In this document: positions 53,583-62,651 of the stretch, in pieces | Position numbering within the stretch: the stretch's first letter is position 1 | Layout of the letters: every line of letters starts with the position of its first letter | From: Hyaloperonospora brassicae | Taxonomy: Eukaryota > Oomycota > Peronosporomycetes > Peronosporales > Peronosporaceae | DNA length: 64,000 nucleotides | Assembly: GCA_947650285.1 (NCBI GenBank) | Contig: CANTFL010001211.1 | Span: forward strand, 682,001-746,000 | Direction: 5' to 3' | Program-made: the position numbers and the translations under genes | Notes under the pieces: model-generated | What the model was told of the DNA's origin: nothing | Seen by the model: only the letters and a program-made list of their open reading frames with translations | Databases searched by the model: none

Positions 53583-54546
53583 TCCGGCGAAGCGTTTCTG
53601 CTAAAGTGGGTCAACATCGAATCGCAAGGTCCGATGTCCGTCCTCTGATAATTAGTCACTCAGAGTCGGGCAAACCAAATGGAATCTTGGAGTGAGTACC
53701 AAAAAGGCGTCTTCCAAACAGTCGCGAATCGAACCGCTCAAAACCTTTGACCCCAAGTGGGTGGATCGATCTCGGGAGGACAGTGGGGCAAAGCGAGAAC
53801 TCTAGTTCTCGTTTGCTGCTGTAAGCGCACACTCACAATATCGAGCGTCTATCTTCGACTCTTGAGTATCGTCATGGCCTACGCCAAGCGGAAAGGAAAC
53901 GTGGCGGAGCGTGTTTGTGATCGCCAGCGAAGACTGAGAAGAAGCTGGCAATGGATCCCATCTCTTCTTTGTTTATTACCACATACTCGAACGATGGACA
54001 GCATTTGTAGCCGTTCGACTCGACGACGATGGAAATGGGAACACCTCGAGAAAGCAGACAGTCGCCATATACATATATCGCTACAAGTCGATGCTATTGC
54101 TTGTTCGCCCCATAGTTCGCAACAACTAACGAAACGTCACGTTCACGTCGAGGTGCCTTACTACAAACGACACGAATATCGTCGGGTGTCCGAGTCATGA
54201 GAAGCTGTCTCACAGCCTCGTCAAAAAAACTCCCTTTTGCGAAACGTTCTTATACTCTCCCCCCCAAAAAAAAAAAAAAAACAAAAAAAAACCCCCTCTT
54301 TCGGGGGTTTTTTAAAAAGGCACACTTTTCTCTCCCCAAAAAAAAACCCCCCCCCCCCGCGGGGGGGGGGGACTTCGTTGGCTTAAGGACGAACGAACCC
54401 CTCCGCCTGTTCGTTAATACCGTTTCGATACCAGTGCAAAGTACCGTCCACCAACTCGGACGGTATGACCGACACGAGGTTTGCTCCCAACACCGGTAAA
54501 CACACACACAACAGCACTTCTTGGGGCCTCTCGCGCACTTGTTGCG
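53583..54546. other. Spacer with homopolymer-dominated block
   Basis: Contains the A/C/G/T homopolymer block at 54256-54371, described separately. No gene recognised. Confidence 0.5.
54256..54371. repeat. Homopolymer runs (A, C, G, T), possible sequence artefact
   Basis: Consecutive long runs of C, A, A, C, G, T, A, C and G, including A6C5 / G5T6 arms around a 6-nt loop and a final block of about 12 C, GC and 12 G. Such compositional extremes are unlike anything else in the window and are common at badly resolved assembly joins. The frames through it give only Lys, Pro and Gly strings. Confidence 0.7.
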
Positions 54547-56151
54547 ATGGTTGGGCTGTCTGCGTCCGAGCTGCAAGCAGAGACGCTCTTCCCAGGCGAC
54601 ACGATCGAGTACTTCTCGATCGTACGTACCTCTGTGTACGCTTTTCCGCGTCCGACAGCCGCTGATAGAGCGTATTTGTGCGTGTAATGTGCCTCGATCT
54701 CACAGGCGTTCGTCGCGGGCGACGCTCGTGGCCATCGCCTGGCGACAGTGCTGCGCGTGGACCACACAGAAGACGAGTTCCCAATCGAAGTGGACACACA
54801 GGAGCTGTACGACTGGAAACTTGCGCGCAAGCGACGCGTTTGTTGTGTTTTCAGTGCGGAACGTTTGTCGCTGACTGTTGACGATGTTGTTGCTGTTTGT
54901 TTCTCTCTTTAGATTGCCGCTGACTATGATGCTCAAGCGCAAACGAGACCGTAACGGCGTCGACATTTCTTCGGATGGTCTGTGAGTTTCCACGAACGAA
55001 CTACGTGCTGATGTGCTCGTTGGCATTGGGCGATGGACGCTGAACGGGGTACTTTGATGGCGGTGTAGATGCAAAGTGGCGAAAGTTGCGGACGTTTCGG
55101 TTGGTGGACGGGGAAGTAGAAGGCGAGACGCGTGCGGATCGACTCAATGCCGGGCTGAAAAAGGTGAGCGGGGTGCTGGAAGGGTGGGGATAGACGTGTG
55201 TGCTGACTGCTTACTTGATTGTTCGGTGGTGTGCAGAGTGTTGCTGATGCAATGAAAGCGACAACGAAGCATCTGGCAGCGAAGAAACAGGATCAGTCGT
55301 GTGTCCGCGGCAAGCGATTGATGAGTATGTTTTTGACAAAGACGAATGCTGGATCGGACAAAGGCGAGACGAGCAGAAGTCAACGCAGCTCCTTCGAGGA
55401 AGACGCAAAACCTGGACGAAAGACGAAGAGGAAGCGCGTGCGTTCTCGAGATGAGACGGGCGGCCACTTGGGTATGCAACCTTTCGACAAGCTCACATTG
55501 AAAGAAAGCCGGGGTTGTGAGATGGCGTCTCGACAGAGCCGATATGAGGACGCACCAGTGCGTTCGTCACGGCTGATGCATAAGTATGACTCACAGAAGA
55601 ACAAATTGCGCAACCAGCGGCGGAGCAACTCGACGTCAAAGGGAAACAAGACAGTGTGTGTCATACCGAAGACAAATCAGCTGAGCATCAGCAGGTACTT
55701 TTGTGTACAGCATGAGCGGCGTCAACCGAAGAAGAAAGTCGTCGCTGGCTCGGACAAGTCTGTCAATCGTGTTCAGGAGACAAAGGACATCAACGCCATT
55801 GAAGCGCAGAAGCGTTGTGTGTGGGGGCTAGATGAATACTATGCGCTGGACGCCGAGAAGAAGGCGCTTGAGGCATCAGTCAGTGAAGGTCGAGGCACCG
55901 CGCGTGGAGATGCTAGCGCTAGTCGTGCAGTAAGTCCAACAAAGACGTCGAGTACCCGACAACGTGCGAATGGTTGCGCGATGAAAGGGGAATCAGATGC
56001 TCTCCGCTCGTGGTTGAAACATCGAAGCAAAGAGAGGCGGCAAGGAGACCTGGAAGCGGTCAAACATGGTGCCCTCGAGACGAGTCAGCAATCCAAGTAC
56101 CGACTGCCGAGCGTTGCTTCCGACAAGTTGGAATCGTACAGGACGAATTGA
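54547..56151 (+). CDS. Unrecognised multi-exon basic protein
   Basis: Proposed exons: 54547-54621, 54706-54837, 54938-54977, 55069-55163, 55237-56151; about 418 residues. The first two exons give a compact, conserved-looking start (FPGDTIEYFSI joined to AFVAGDARGHRLATVLRVDH). Exons 3-5 give RKRDRNGVDISSDDAKWRKL.., EGETRADRLNAGLKK, then a long hydrophilic Lys/Arg/Ser-rich tail with several basic clusters (GRKTKRKRVRSR, RQPKKKVV). A nuclear protein is inferred. The 3' splice site of intron 2 is doubtful: using the stronger pyrimidine-AG at 54912 would bring an early stop after IAADYDAQAQTRP, so the weaker AG at 54937 is preferred. No family is recognised. Confidence 0.5.
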
Positions 56152-56311
56152 AGCGATGGCCTGGGTGCTGTACAGTCTGATGGCTTCATTGATACTTCTA
56201 GTCGGACAAAAGAGGTGACCAGCATCAAGCGACGCCATGCAACCCATCAAGACTTCCGCCATCGAAAGTTGTAAGGCTCTCTATGCATCATGGTCATGAT
56301 ATCGTGCGTGA

Positions 56312-56596
56312 ATGGCACGAACACTGTTCGCTTCTTGCGTCGCGCTCATTCTTGGACTGGACTTTATTCAGGCGTCGACACCAGTGGTGGTTGCATCGAC
56401 GACGAGCGTGTCGATGGGTGCAGCACACCGTGTGACGCAAACGACTTGCCATTGCCATGGCTTCTTCAGCAGAAGCATCAACTATACCACCGTGGCACTG
56501 GTGCTGGCGAGTAGCTCTAGACTGTCTAGTGAGGCGCTTTTACAGCTGCAGCTGTGTTTCGCGATCGACCGGCAAGACGAAACCCACCGTCGCTGA
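56312..56596 (+). CDS. Small secreted-protein candidate, 94 residues, overlapping ALG5 3' end
   Basis: ATG-initiated frame starting with a plausible signal peptide (MARTLFASCVALILGLDFIQ, cleavage near residue 21), then a Ser/Thr-rich segment and a short Cys/His cluster (TTCHCHGFF). Its last 71 bp overlap the end of the convergent ALG5 coding sequence. No homology known to me; the leader could be fortuitous, and an intron could shorten the C-terminus. Confidence 0.3.
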   Translation: MARTLFASCVALILGLDFIQASTPVVVASTTSVSMGAAHRVTQTTCHCHGFFSRSINYTTVALVLASSSRLSSEALLQLQLCFAIDRQDETHRR

Positions 56597-57788
56597 TCTT
56601 CCAAAGGCCGACGCTATAGCACACACGGATGAGGATGATCTCCCGCAGCATCGTGATGGTCGCCGAGATCACACTCAGCTTGGACCCCGGCACTTCTTTC
56701 CACCGCACTGCGACTTCCTGCGTAGCAACCAACAAGACAAACACGATTGCAACGTCAGCGCACGCTGCCCTCCACTGTGTCCCCGAACAACACTCATCAC
56801 GCGAACGCGCCTTGATGGCCATGTTCCGGCTAGCTGCAAGGTACAGCAGCTCCACGTCAAACGCCCAGCGCTCAATGTGCAGTGGCGGAAACAACACGCG
56901 CGCGGCCGTGCGGTCGAACAGCTTGAACCCACACTGCGTGTCGCGCACGTTCTTGATGCACAGCGTCGAGACAATCCCGTGGAAGCCGTGCATGAGCAAG
57001 TTGCGCAGCGGGTTGCGCTGGGCAATGGCCTGTTCTTCCAAGTGGGCGCGACTGCCACACACGACTACGCCCGTGTGCTGCCCAGGACACGTTCGAGCGT
57101 CGGCCAGAGCACGGGCGAGCTTGTCATAGTCTCGAATCTCGGTCGCGTTATCGGCATCGGCAAACAGGACCTGCTCGCCCCGCGCCCGCATCACGCCTTT
57201 GCGAACAGCGCCGCCTTTGCCGTGATTGTGCTGCAGCTGCAGCAGTCGGATTCGGTCCGTCGAGTAGCTCTGGACGGCCTGCAGCACCACGTCCACGGTG
57301 CGGTCCTCGCTGCAGTCGTCTACGACAATGATCTCGTAGGTGAACGACCGGTCCGTCTGCTGCTTCTCGTTCAAGAACGCGATCGTGTCGGCGAGTGTCA
57401 CTGCCACGCGCTCTTCTTCGTTGTACGCAGGAATTACGACCGTCAGCGACACGTGGGCCGCTTCGTCCCCCAGCGACCCAAATGGTACGCTGGAACGAAC
57501 AGATACACACCAAAACAATCGGTCGTACAAGAAATGGGTCAGAACAAAGTGCTTTTTTTCGATCGTCGGACAACATGTAGCGGACAAGACCACAAGACGT
57601 ACGTACCGCTTGTTGTCGTCGTTCGGATCGATGTAGGTAGCTTCTTGGGCCGGGTCGACCTCCTGAGCCAGTCTCTTGGCTTCCGCGATTGGTGCATAGA
57701 TCCAGGCGATCAGTAGCGTGACTCCTACTGTCAGCGCCGTCCAGACGAAGACGACCGCGGCGTCGGTCGCCATTGACGTGAGGGTCAT
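56526..57788 (-). CDS. ALG5: Dolichyl-phosphate beta-glucosyltransferase, ALG5 type
   Basis: Makes dolichyl-P-glucose from UDP-glucose at the cytosolic face of the ER for N-glycan assembly. Proposed exons: 57788-57607, 57489-56811, 56717-56526; 350 residues. N-terminal membrane anchor (about 8-32), then the GT2 fold: LTVVIPAYNEEERV, IIVVDDCSEDRT, HGKGGAVRKGV, FADADNATE (DxD-like), VVCGSRAHLEEQAIAQRNP, IKNVRDTQCGFKLFDR and ERWAFDVELLYLA, all as in eukaryotic ALG5. Intron 1 (117 nt) is GT..AG. Intron 2 (93 nt) appears to begin with GC (AAG|GCGCGT) and end CAG, since removing it restores MAIKEVAVRWKEVPGSKL. Both introns are in-frame and stop-free. Confidence 0.9.
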   Translation of the reverse strand: MTLTSMATDAAVVFVWTALTVGVTLLIAWIYAPIAEAKRLAQEVDPAQEATYIDPNDDNKRYVRLVVLSATCCPTIEKKHFVLTHFLYDRLFWCVSVRSSVPFGSLGDEAAHVSLTVVIPAYNEEERVAVTLADTIAFLNEKQQTDRSFTYEIIVVDDCSEDRTVDVVLQAVQSYSTDRIRLLQLQHNHGKGGAVRKGVMRARGEQVLFADADNATEIRDYDKLARALADARTCPGQHTGVVVCGSRAHLEEQAIAQRNPLRNLLMHGFHGIVSTLCIKNVRDTQCGFKLFDRTAARVLFPPLHIERWAFDVELLYLAASRNMAIKARSRDECCSGTQWRAACADVAIVFVLLVATQEVAVRWKEVPGSKLSVISATITMLREIILIRVCYSVGLWKISDGGFRLAGRSRNTAAAVKAPH

Positions 57789-57956
57789 GGCCGGTCGTCG
57801 GTGCTGATGATACCACGTGTGTCGGTTTGTAGGTGGGGTTTGTAGGTTGACAATGTCTAGGTTCGTTTTTTTCGGGGATGTACAAAAGGGGGGGGGGTAC
57901 TGTCTATTGTATACTCTAGTCTGCAAAGTCGACAAAATTGTGCGTTTTTTGGCGTG

Positions 57957-59202
57957 TTACGCGACCAAAGACGCGTTGTTGTTGTTGTCGTCGTTGTACG
58001 ACGTCATGGGGTCGGGTGCACTTTCGTGTACCCATTTATTGCTGTCTCCGTTCGAGACAAAGACCCACCAATTCCGAAGCACCCCTCGATCAAATGGCGA
58101 GCGACTGTCGGGCAGGTCCTGCAAGTAGGTGATGGACGACCGCCGAGCGTGTTCCCACGAAGTCTGCAGCGTGTACGACACATCGAGACGTTAGAGCTCC
58201 AACTTCGCCTTCGCCACATACATGCAGCCTTCTTTTCACTGCTCAATCAAGTGCTGCACACGCACCTGGTTTGTTGAGATGAGAAACACTTGGTAGCCCA
58301 ACAGAGGGACAACGATGAGCAAAACGCAGACGAGCAGGAAGCACAGTACAATGTACAGCGCGTTGGTCTTGAACCAGCTGTCGACGTCTTCTTCGTCCGA
58401 AAAAGCCGACGACGTCACTCCAATCATCACAGCACCTTCGAGGCTTTGCAGACACAAAAACAGCACAAACAGCCGACGATTGTTCTCGCCAACACACGTT
58501 CCGACGCAGTCGCAACTGCGCACCCCATCCGTGCACGCAACACACAACGCGACAGCATACACATCGTCAGCCAAGCGTCTGTAGTTGGTCCACAGAGCCA
58601 TCGATCAACATGTGCACGCACTGATGGTCGTACTGCCGCGTACATCGAGCGCAATCTTTACTGCACATACACACATGCTGCGTCAGTACACCACGTCACC
58701 GCCAGCCCCCCCTCGCTACGTGTTGCCTCCTGCTAGCTACCGTCCTCGGTCCGCACCAGTGTTTCGTCCGTAGTGGCTGGAACACGTGGCATTCGTTGCA
58801 GAAGTGGAGATCACTGCTGCTGTTGTCCAGCAGCCCATTGTCGGATCCCTCGGCGAGCAGTTCCGTGTTCACACCGTCTTCGGCTGCGATAACTGGGGAC
58901 GGAAACCCGACCGACGCCGGCATTCCATTGTGCGGTCCAACGTCAGCTGAAACGAACGGCCGCTTCTCGAGGTGGCCCGGCGACGAGCACTGGAGCACAA
59001 TGTAACAAGTGATCGCCAGTACTGCGACGACCAGAGACAAGACGAATGGAGCTATGGACAGCGCGTCGGGGCTCAGCGCGCCCTTGTAGCCCAGCACCAC
59101 GTAGCCATAGACGTGCAGACCGATCCACCACGCCCGGGCATACCACTTGCGCAGTGTGGCGTTGCGCACAGCGCTCTCCGGCGTCCGTCGTGTCGGTGCC
59201 AT
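57957..59202 (-). CDS. DHHC-type protein S-acyltransferase
   Basis: Palmitoylates cysteines of membrane-associated proteins, in Golgi, ER or plasma membrane. Exons: 59202-58757, 58660-58622, 58515-58266, 58163-57957; introns 96, 106 and 102 nt, GT..AG; 313 residues. Two N-terminal helices, a long Ser/Asp-rich loop, then FCNECHVFQPLRTKHCKDCA.. and, after splicing, YDHHCDCVGTCVGENNRR. The second His of DHHC is rebuilt across an intron (CA|T). The family's usual CPWVG is CDCVG here. Two more helices follow, then FLISTNQTSWEHARRSSI (TTxE region) and SPFDRGVLRNW, the usual C-terminal landmark. Upstream is a duplicated 56-bp segment. Substrate unknown. Confidence 0.88.
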
Positions 59203-59215
59203 GTGCGTGCTACGC

Positions 59216-59338
59216 AGTTGTGTTTGTGGCACTTGTTGTGAAGTACCACGAGGACGATGTAGCCATGTGTTACATGGCTAGTAGTTGTGTTTGTGGCACT
59301 TGTTGTGAAGTACCACGAGGACGATGTAGCCATGTGTT
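59216..59338. repeat. 56-bp direct repeat just upstream of the DHHC gene
   Basis: Positions 59216-59271 are repeated without mismatch at 59283-59338 (67-bp period, 11-bp separating stretch). The copy nearest the gene begins 14 bp from the ATG, so the duplication covers the probable leader/promoter. It contains the GATGTAGCCATGTGTT phrase, whose GTAGCCATGT part recurs several times elsewhere in the last 6 kb. Confidence 0.9.
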
Positions 59339-60650
59339 GTTGTCGACGTCAAGCTCTGTTGACTGACAGTTGGTGTAGCCATGTCACAAATCCATGCGTG
59401 GCTGAGAGACAGTATATATTGACCGTCTCCGTTTTTTGCGTCACTCGCTGAGCCTTTTTGTGCGTCGAAATAGAGAGCAAAGCAAGTCATGTGCGCCACA
59501 CAGACTCGCGAGGACACAGCCGTAGTCGAAACTGCATGGCACGGGCTCGACCGGACATTGTATGTAGAAGTACTATTGATTTTCTCTGCTCGGTCGTGCT
59601 GTTGAACCACCAGGCTGTTGATACAACTGTGCGGTATGCACGAGTCCATGTGCAGCAGAAACAATGGTGTACGATGGCTACGCATTCAACTAGATATGGA
59701 GCATTCGAAGATGCCTGTCGGATCAGTTAGCGCTGTGGCGAACGTGGAGCTTTCGCACATGCTGTCTGTCGTGCGTTCGAGCTGCGCTCCTGCATGGATG
59801 TATCCATCCTGGCCGCCTAGCGAGCGCTTTGTTCTTCTTCTTCTTGCAGCATGTGTAGCACCTTACGTCTGTAAGTAGCTCAGGTGCGTTTTCCACGTCC
59901 CATCGTACGACGAATCGTAGATCACGTGCGGCTGCCACCTTTGTGATTCCCTGAACATCTTGACGATACAGGCAATGAAGCAGCGCAGCATCCATTCTAT
60001 CCAAATTGAAATTGCCCGGACGGCAATTGAGTGCGGCAACGCAAGCAGCGGCGTTTGACACGACCCATATTCTTCTCTCATTGACCCTTCACTCGACGAG
60101 AGGCTAAGTAGCCATGTTCTCTCGTGCCTGATCGACTGGTAAGCTTCAGTCTTACATCAAATGTGCACCATGCAGCAGCCCAGTCCGATTGCTGTCCTCA
60201 TCGCCACAAGACGAAGCGAATGCATATGAGACTTTCATGTCGACCACTGTCGGTAGCACAAGAGAAAATGAGCTGCTCAGAAGGTTCGACGAAGCGATAG
60301 CAATACGCGTCCAATGGCCGTTCTGTGTGTACTTTGTGCTTGGGGTATATGTGCCCGCCGTGCAGTCGTCGGTCTCAATCCAATACATCGATCAGCAGTA
60401 AAAAGCAGACACGATGATAGCACAGTGGCTACATGTATGCGCAATCGTTGAAAGCACGAGCGAGGTCACAGAAATATCGTCCCGCTCGGTCGTATATTCC
60501 ACCTCGGAGGGACTATGCGACCATCGCGGCACTCGACAGCTGTACATCGCTACTTGCACAAGTAGCCCCCCAACCGATTGGTCGTACAATTTACTTCGAC
60601 TGGCACGACAGTGATGTGCACCACACGTAATCCACAACTCGTCCGCCAAC
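59339..60650. other. Spacer upstream of the UGT gene
   Basis: About 1.3 kb with small frames on both strands and no recognised feature. The phrase TAGCCATGT seen in the upstream 56-bp repeat occurs again near 59373 and 60110. Confidence 0.45.
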
Positions 60651-62651
60651 ATGCAGCCGCGTCGTGCGCTCCAGCGCTCGCACCCATTGCGTCTCGTACT
60701 GCTCCTCTCCCTCTCGGCCCTCGTCCGGTTAACCAGTGCGAAGAGCTACAAACGCGTCTTCAGCAACGCCTCCGAAGGTATGCGGTCGATCCGTCCGTTC
60801 GGCGCGTCGGAATCCATTGCCAACATCAACAACTCCGTCTGTTTGTCGGATACCAGCGACTGTCTGCACTTTGCACCGCCGTTTACAGCCGCGTTGGCCC
60901 CGGTGCTCGACCCAAGCAAACCGCACATTCTCTTTGTATCGATCGCTATCGAAGGACATGCGCAGCCGCTGCTCCGACTGGCCAGCGAGATGCAAGAAAG
61001 GGGCTATCGCGTTTCGTTCGCGACTCAGGACTCTGGCCGCGACTGGGCGTACGCTTACGGTCTTCCTTTTGTGTCCGCCGGGACGTTTCCGTTATCGGAT
61101 GAAGACCTTCGGGCCAAACTTCGTGCCATGACGCGCGACGCCTCGAATTTTCGAGGCATTTTGACCATGTTTAACGACATTTACGTGCGTGCGGCAAAGC
61201 CCATGTTCGACGCGCTCCTGTTTCAGTTTGAAGTCAATGGAAGCAACAACAAGGCACCGGACTTGCTCGTCGTGGACATTGCGACTGTCGGAGTGCAAGC
61301 TCTGGCCGAGAAGCTGGACGTCCCGTACATCTTGAACTCGCCGTCGCTACTCTTTGATCTCGGCGAAGCGCCGAGCTATGTGCCTGCGTGGGGCACGGGG
61401 TTTAGCATCAACATGTCGCTGTGGAATAGGTGTATGAACATTTTGTTCCCGAGGCTGTTGTCCGTTGCATTGACCCCGCCGTTCATGGAGCTGAACAAAG
61501 TGCGCTATGAAGTGGACTTGCCACCGTTTCGATCCCAGCATGACTTGTTTAAAGGTGCACGCGTGATCCTCAATACTGCATTCGGGCTTGAACATCCGCA
61601 GATTCTTTCGCCACTTGTGGATGCTGTAGGGCCCATCCTGCCGGTGCCAGGGGGATATGCCAACAGGCTGGAACGTCAGATGCTTCCACCAACGCTACTG
61701 AGCTGGCTTGATGCGTCGATTGAGTCTAGCACGCTGATGCGATTACGCCGGCGAGAAGCTTACGTGCGTCCTCCTCCGACTACGTCATCTGACGATAACG
61801 AGGCCCAAGCGGGTCCTAGTGGCGTAGTGTATATAAATCTCGGCACTATGGCGTACATCGACGCATGGCAAGCTCAAGCTCTCGTAGACGGACTACGAAT
61901 TGGACCCAATAACGTGCCCATGAACGTGCTTTGGATTCTTCCTACCGACCAGCGCGACATCTTGCCGTCTGTGTTACCGACGTCATGGGTTGTTGAATCT
62001 TCAAGTTTATTTCTGTCAAACCTAGAGATCTTGGATCACCCAGCTGTGCGCTTAGTTGTTTCGCATTGTGGCATGGTATCAGCTCAAGAAGTGCTAGTGA
62101 TGAAGAAGCCACTGCTATGTATTCCGTTCCTTGTGGATCAGCCAGATGTTGCGGCACGCGTTGTCGACGCCGGGGCAGGATTGTCGCTGGATAAGAATCT
62201 CCTTTCGGGTCCGTACGTTCAAGCTGCAGCCACGGAACTGCTGGAGAATGTCTCGTATACGCGGGCCGCACAACGGGTTGGTTCGTTGTTGGAACGAGCT
62301 GGTGGTACTTCTCGTGCGATCGATATGATTGATGCCGCGCTACGACTAGGATGTGATCATCTTGCAACACTGAACTTGACAGCGCCTTGGCACAAAACGG
62401 CTTTGCTGGATGTCTGGGCAATTTACGCTGCGCTCATTTGTTTGCTGGCCGTGTTTGTGCGCGTTCAGTGGCTCCTATTCTACTCATTGGTGTCAGAGAG
62501 CTTTGGGCTTTTGCGTAACGTGGTGTTTGGAGTACCATTACCACTATCATCACCCTCATCGACTACTGAAGAGCACGATGAGAAGTACGAAGACGGCGAC
62601 GAGACCGAAAGGTTCAGTGGTAGCAGTGACGTGTCGCAGCGCGACAGTTGA
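60651..62651 (+). CDS. UDP-glycosyltransferase (GT1), ER type I membrane protein
   Basis: 666 residues, single exon. Signal peptide 1-30 (..RLVLLLSLSALVRLTSA); N-terminal acceptor half with HILFVSIAIEGHAQPLLRLA, the His of which corresponds to the GT1 catalytic His; C-terminal half with GVVYINLGTMAYIDAWQAQA, then the donor-site region VRLVVSHCGMVSAQEVLVMK..IPFLVDQPDVAARV. This resembles the animal-type UGT signature. A membrane helix (about 582-612) and a cytosolic acidic tail end the protein, the topology of luminal ER UGTs. Sugar donor and acceptor (sterol, lipid or xenobiotic) are unknown. A Ser/Asp-rich insert near 375-390 is unusual. The start is the first ATG and begins the signal peptide. 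Confidence 0.9.
   Translation: MQPRRALQRSHPLRLVLLLSLSALVRLTSAKSYKRVFSNASEGMRSIRPFGASESIANINNSVCLSDTSDCLHFAPPFTAALAPVLDPSKPHILFVSIAIEGHAQPLLRLASEMQERGYRVSFATQDSGRDWAYAYGLPFVSAGTFPLSDEDLRAKLRAMTRDASNFRGILTMFNDIYVRAAKPMFDALLFQFEVNGSNNKAPDLLVVDIATVGVQALAEKLDVPYILNSPSLLFDLGEAPSYVPAWGTGFSINMSLWNRCMNILFPRLLSVALTPPFMELNKVRYEVDLPPFRSQHDLFKGARVILNTAFGLEHPQILSPLVDAVGPILPVPGGYANRLERQMLPPTLLSWLDASIESSTLMRLRRREAYVRPPPTTSSDDNEAQAGPSGVVYINLGTMAYIDAWQAQALVDGLRIGPNNVPMNVLWILPTDQRDILPSVLPTSWVVESSSLFLSNLEILDHPAVRLVVSHCGMVSAQEVLVMKKPLLCIPFLVDQPDVAARVVDAGAGLSLDKNLLSGPYVQAAATELLENVSYTRAAQRVGSLLERAGGTSRAIDMIDAALRLGCDHLATLNLTAPWHKTALLDVWAIYAALICLLAVFVRVQWLLFYSLVSESFGLLRNVVFGVPLPLSSPSSTTEEHDEKYEDGDETERFSGSSDVSQRDS

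Noticed and set aside
53690..53760. Possible tRNA-like GAATCGAACC sequence
   Set aside because: No acceptor stem, D-arm or anticodon loop could be folded around it. No tRNA gene was identified in the window, though a covariance-model search was not possible here.
53760..54200. 147-codon plus-strand frame near 54 kb
   Set aside because: Arg/His-rich random-looking sequence starting in unassigned DNA, with no domain.
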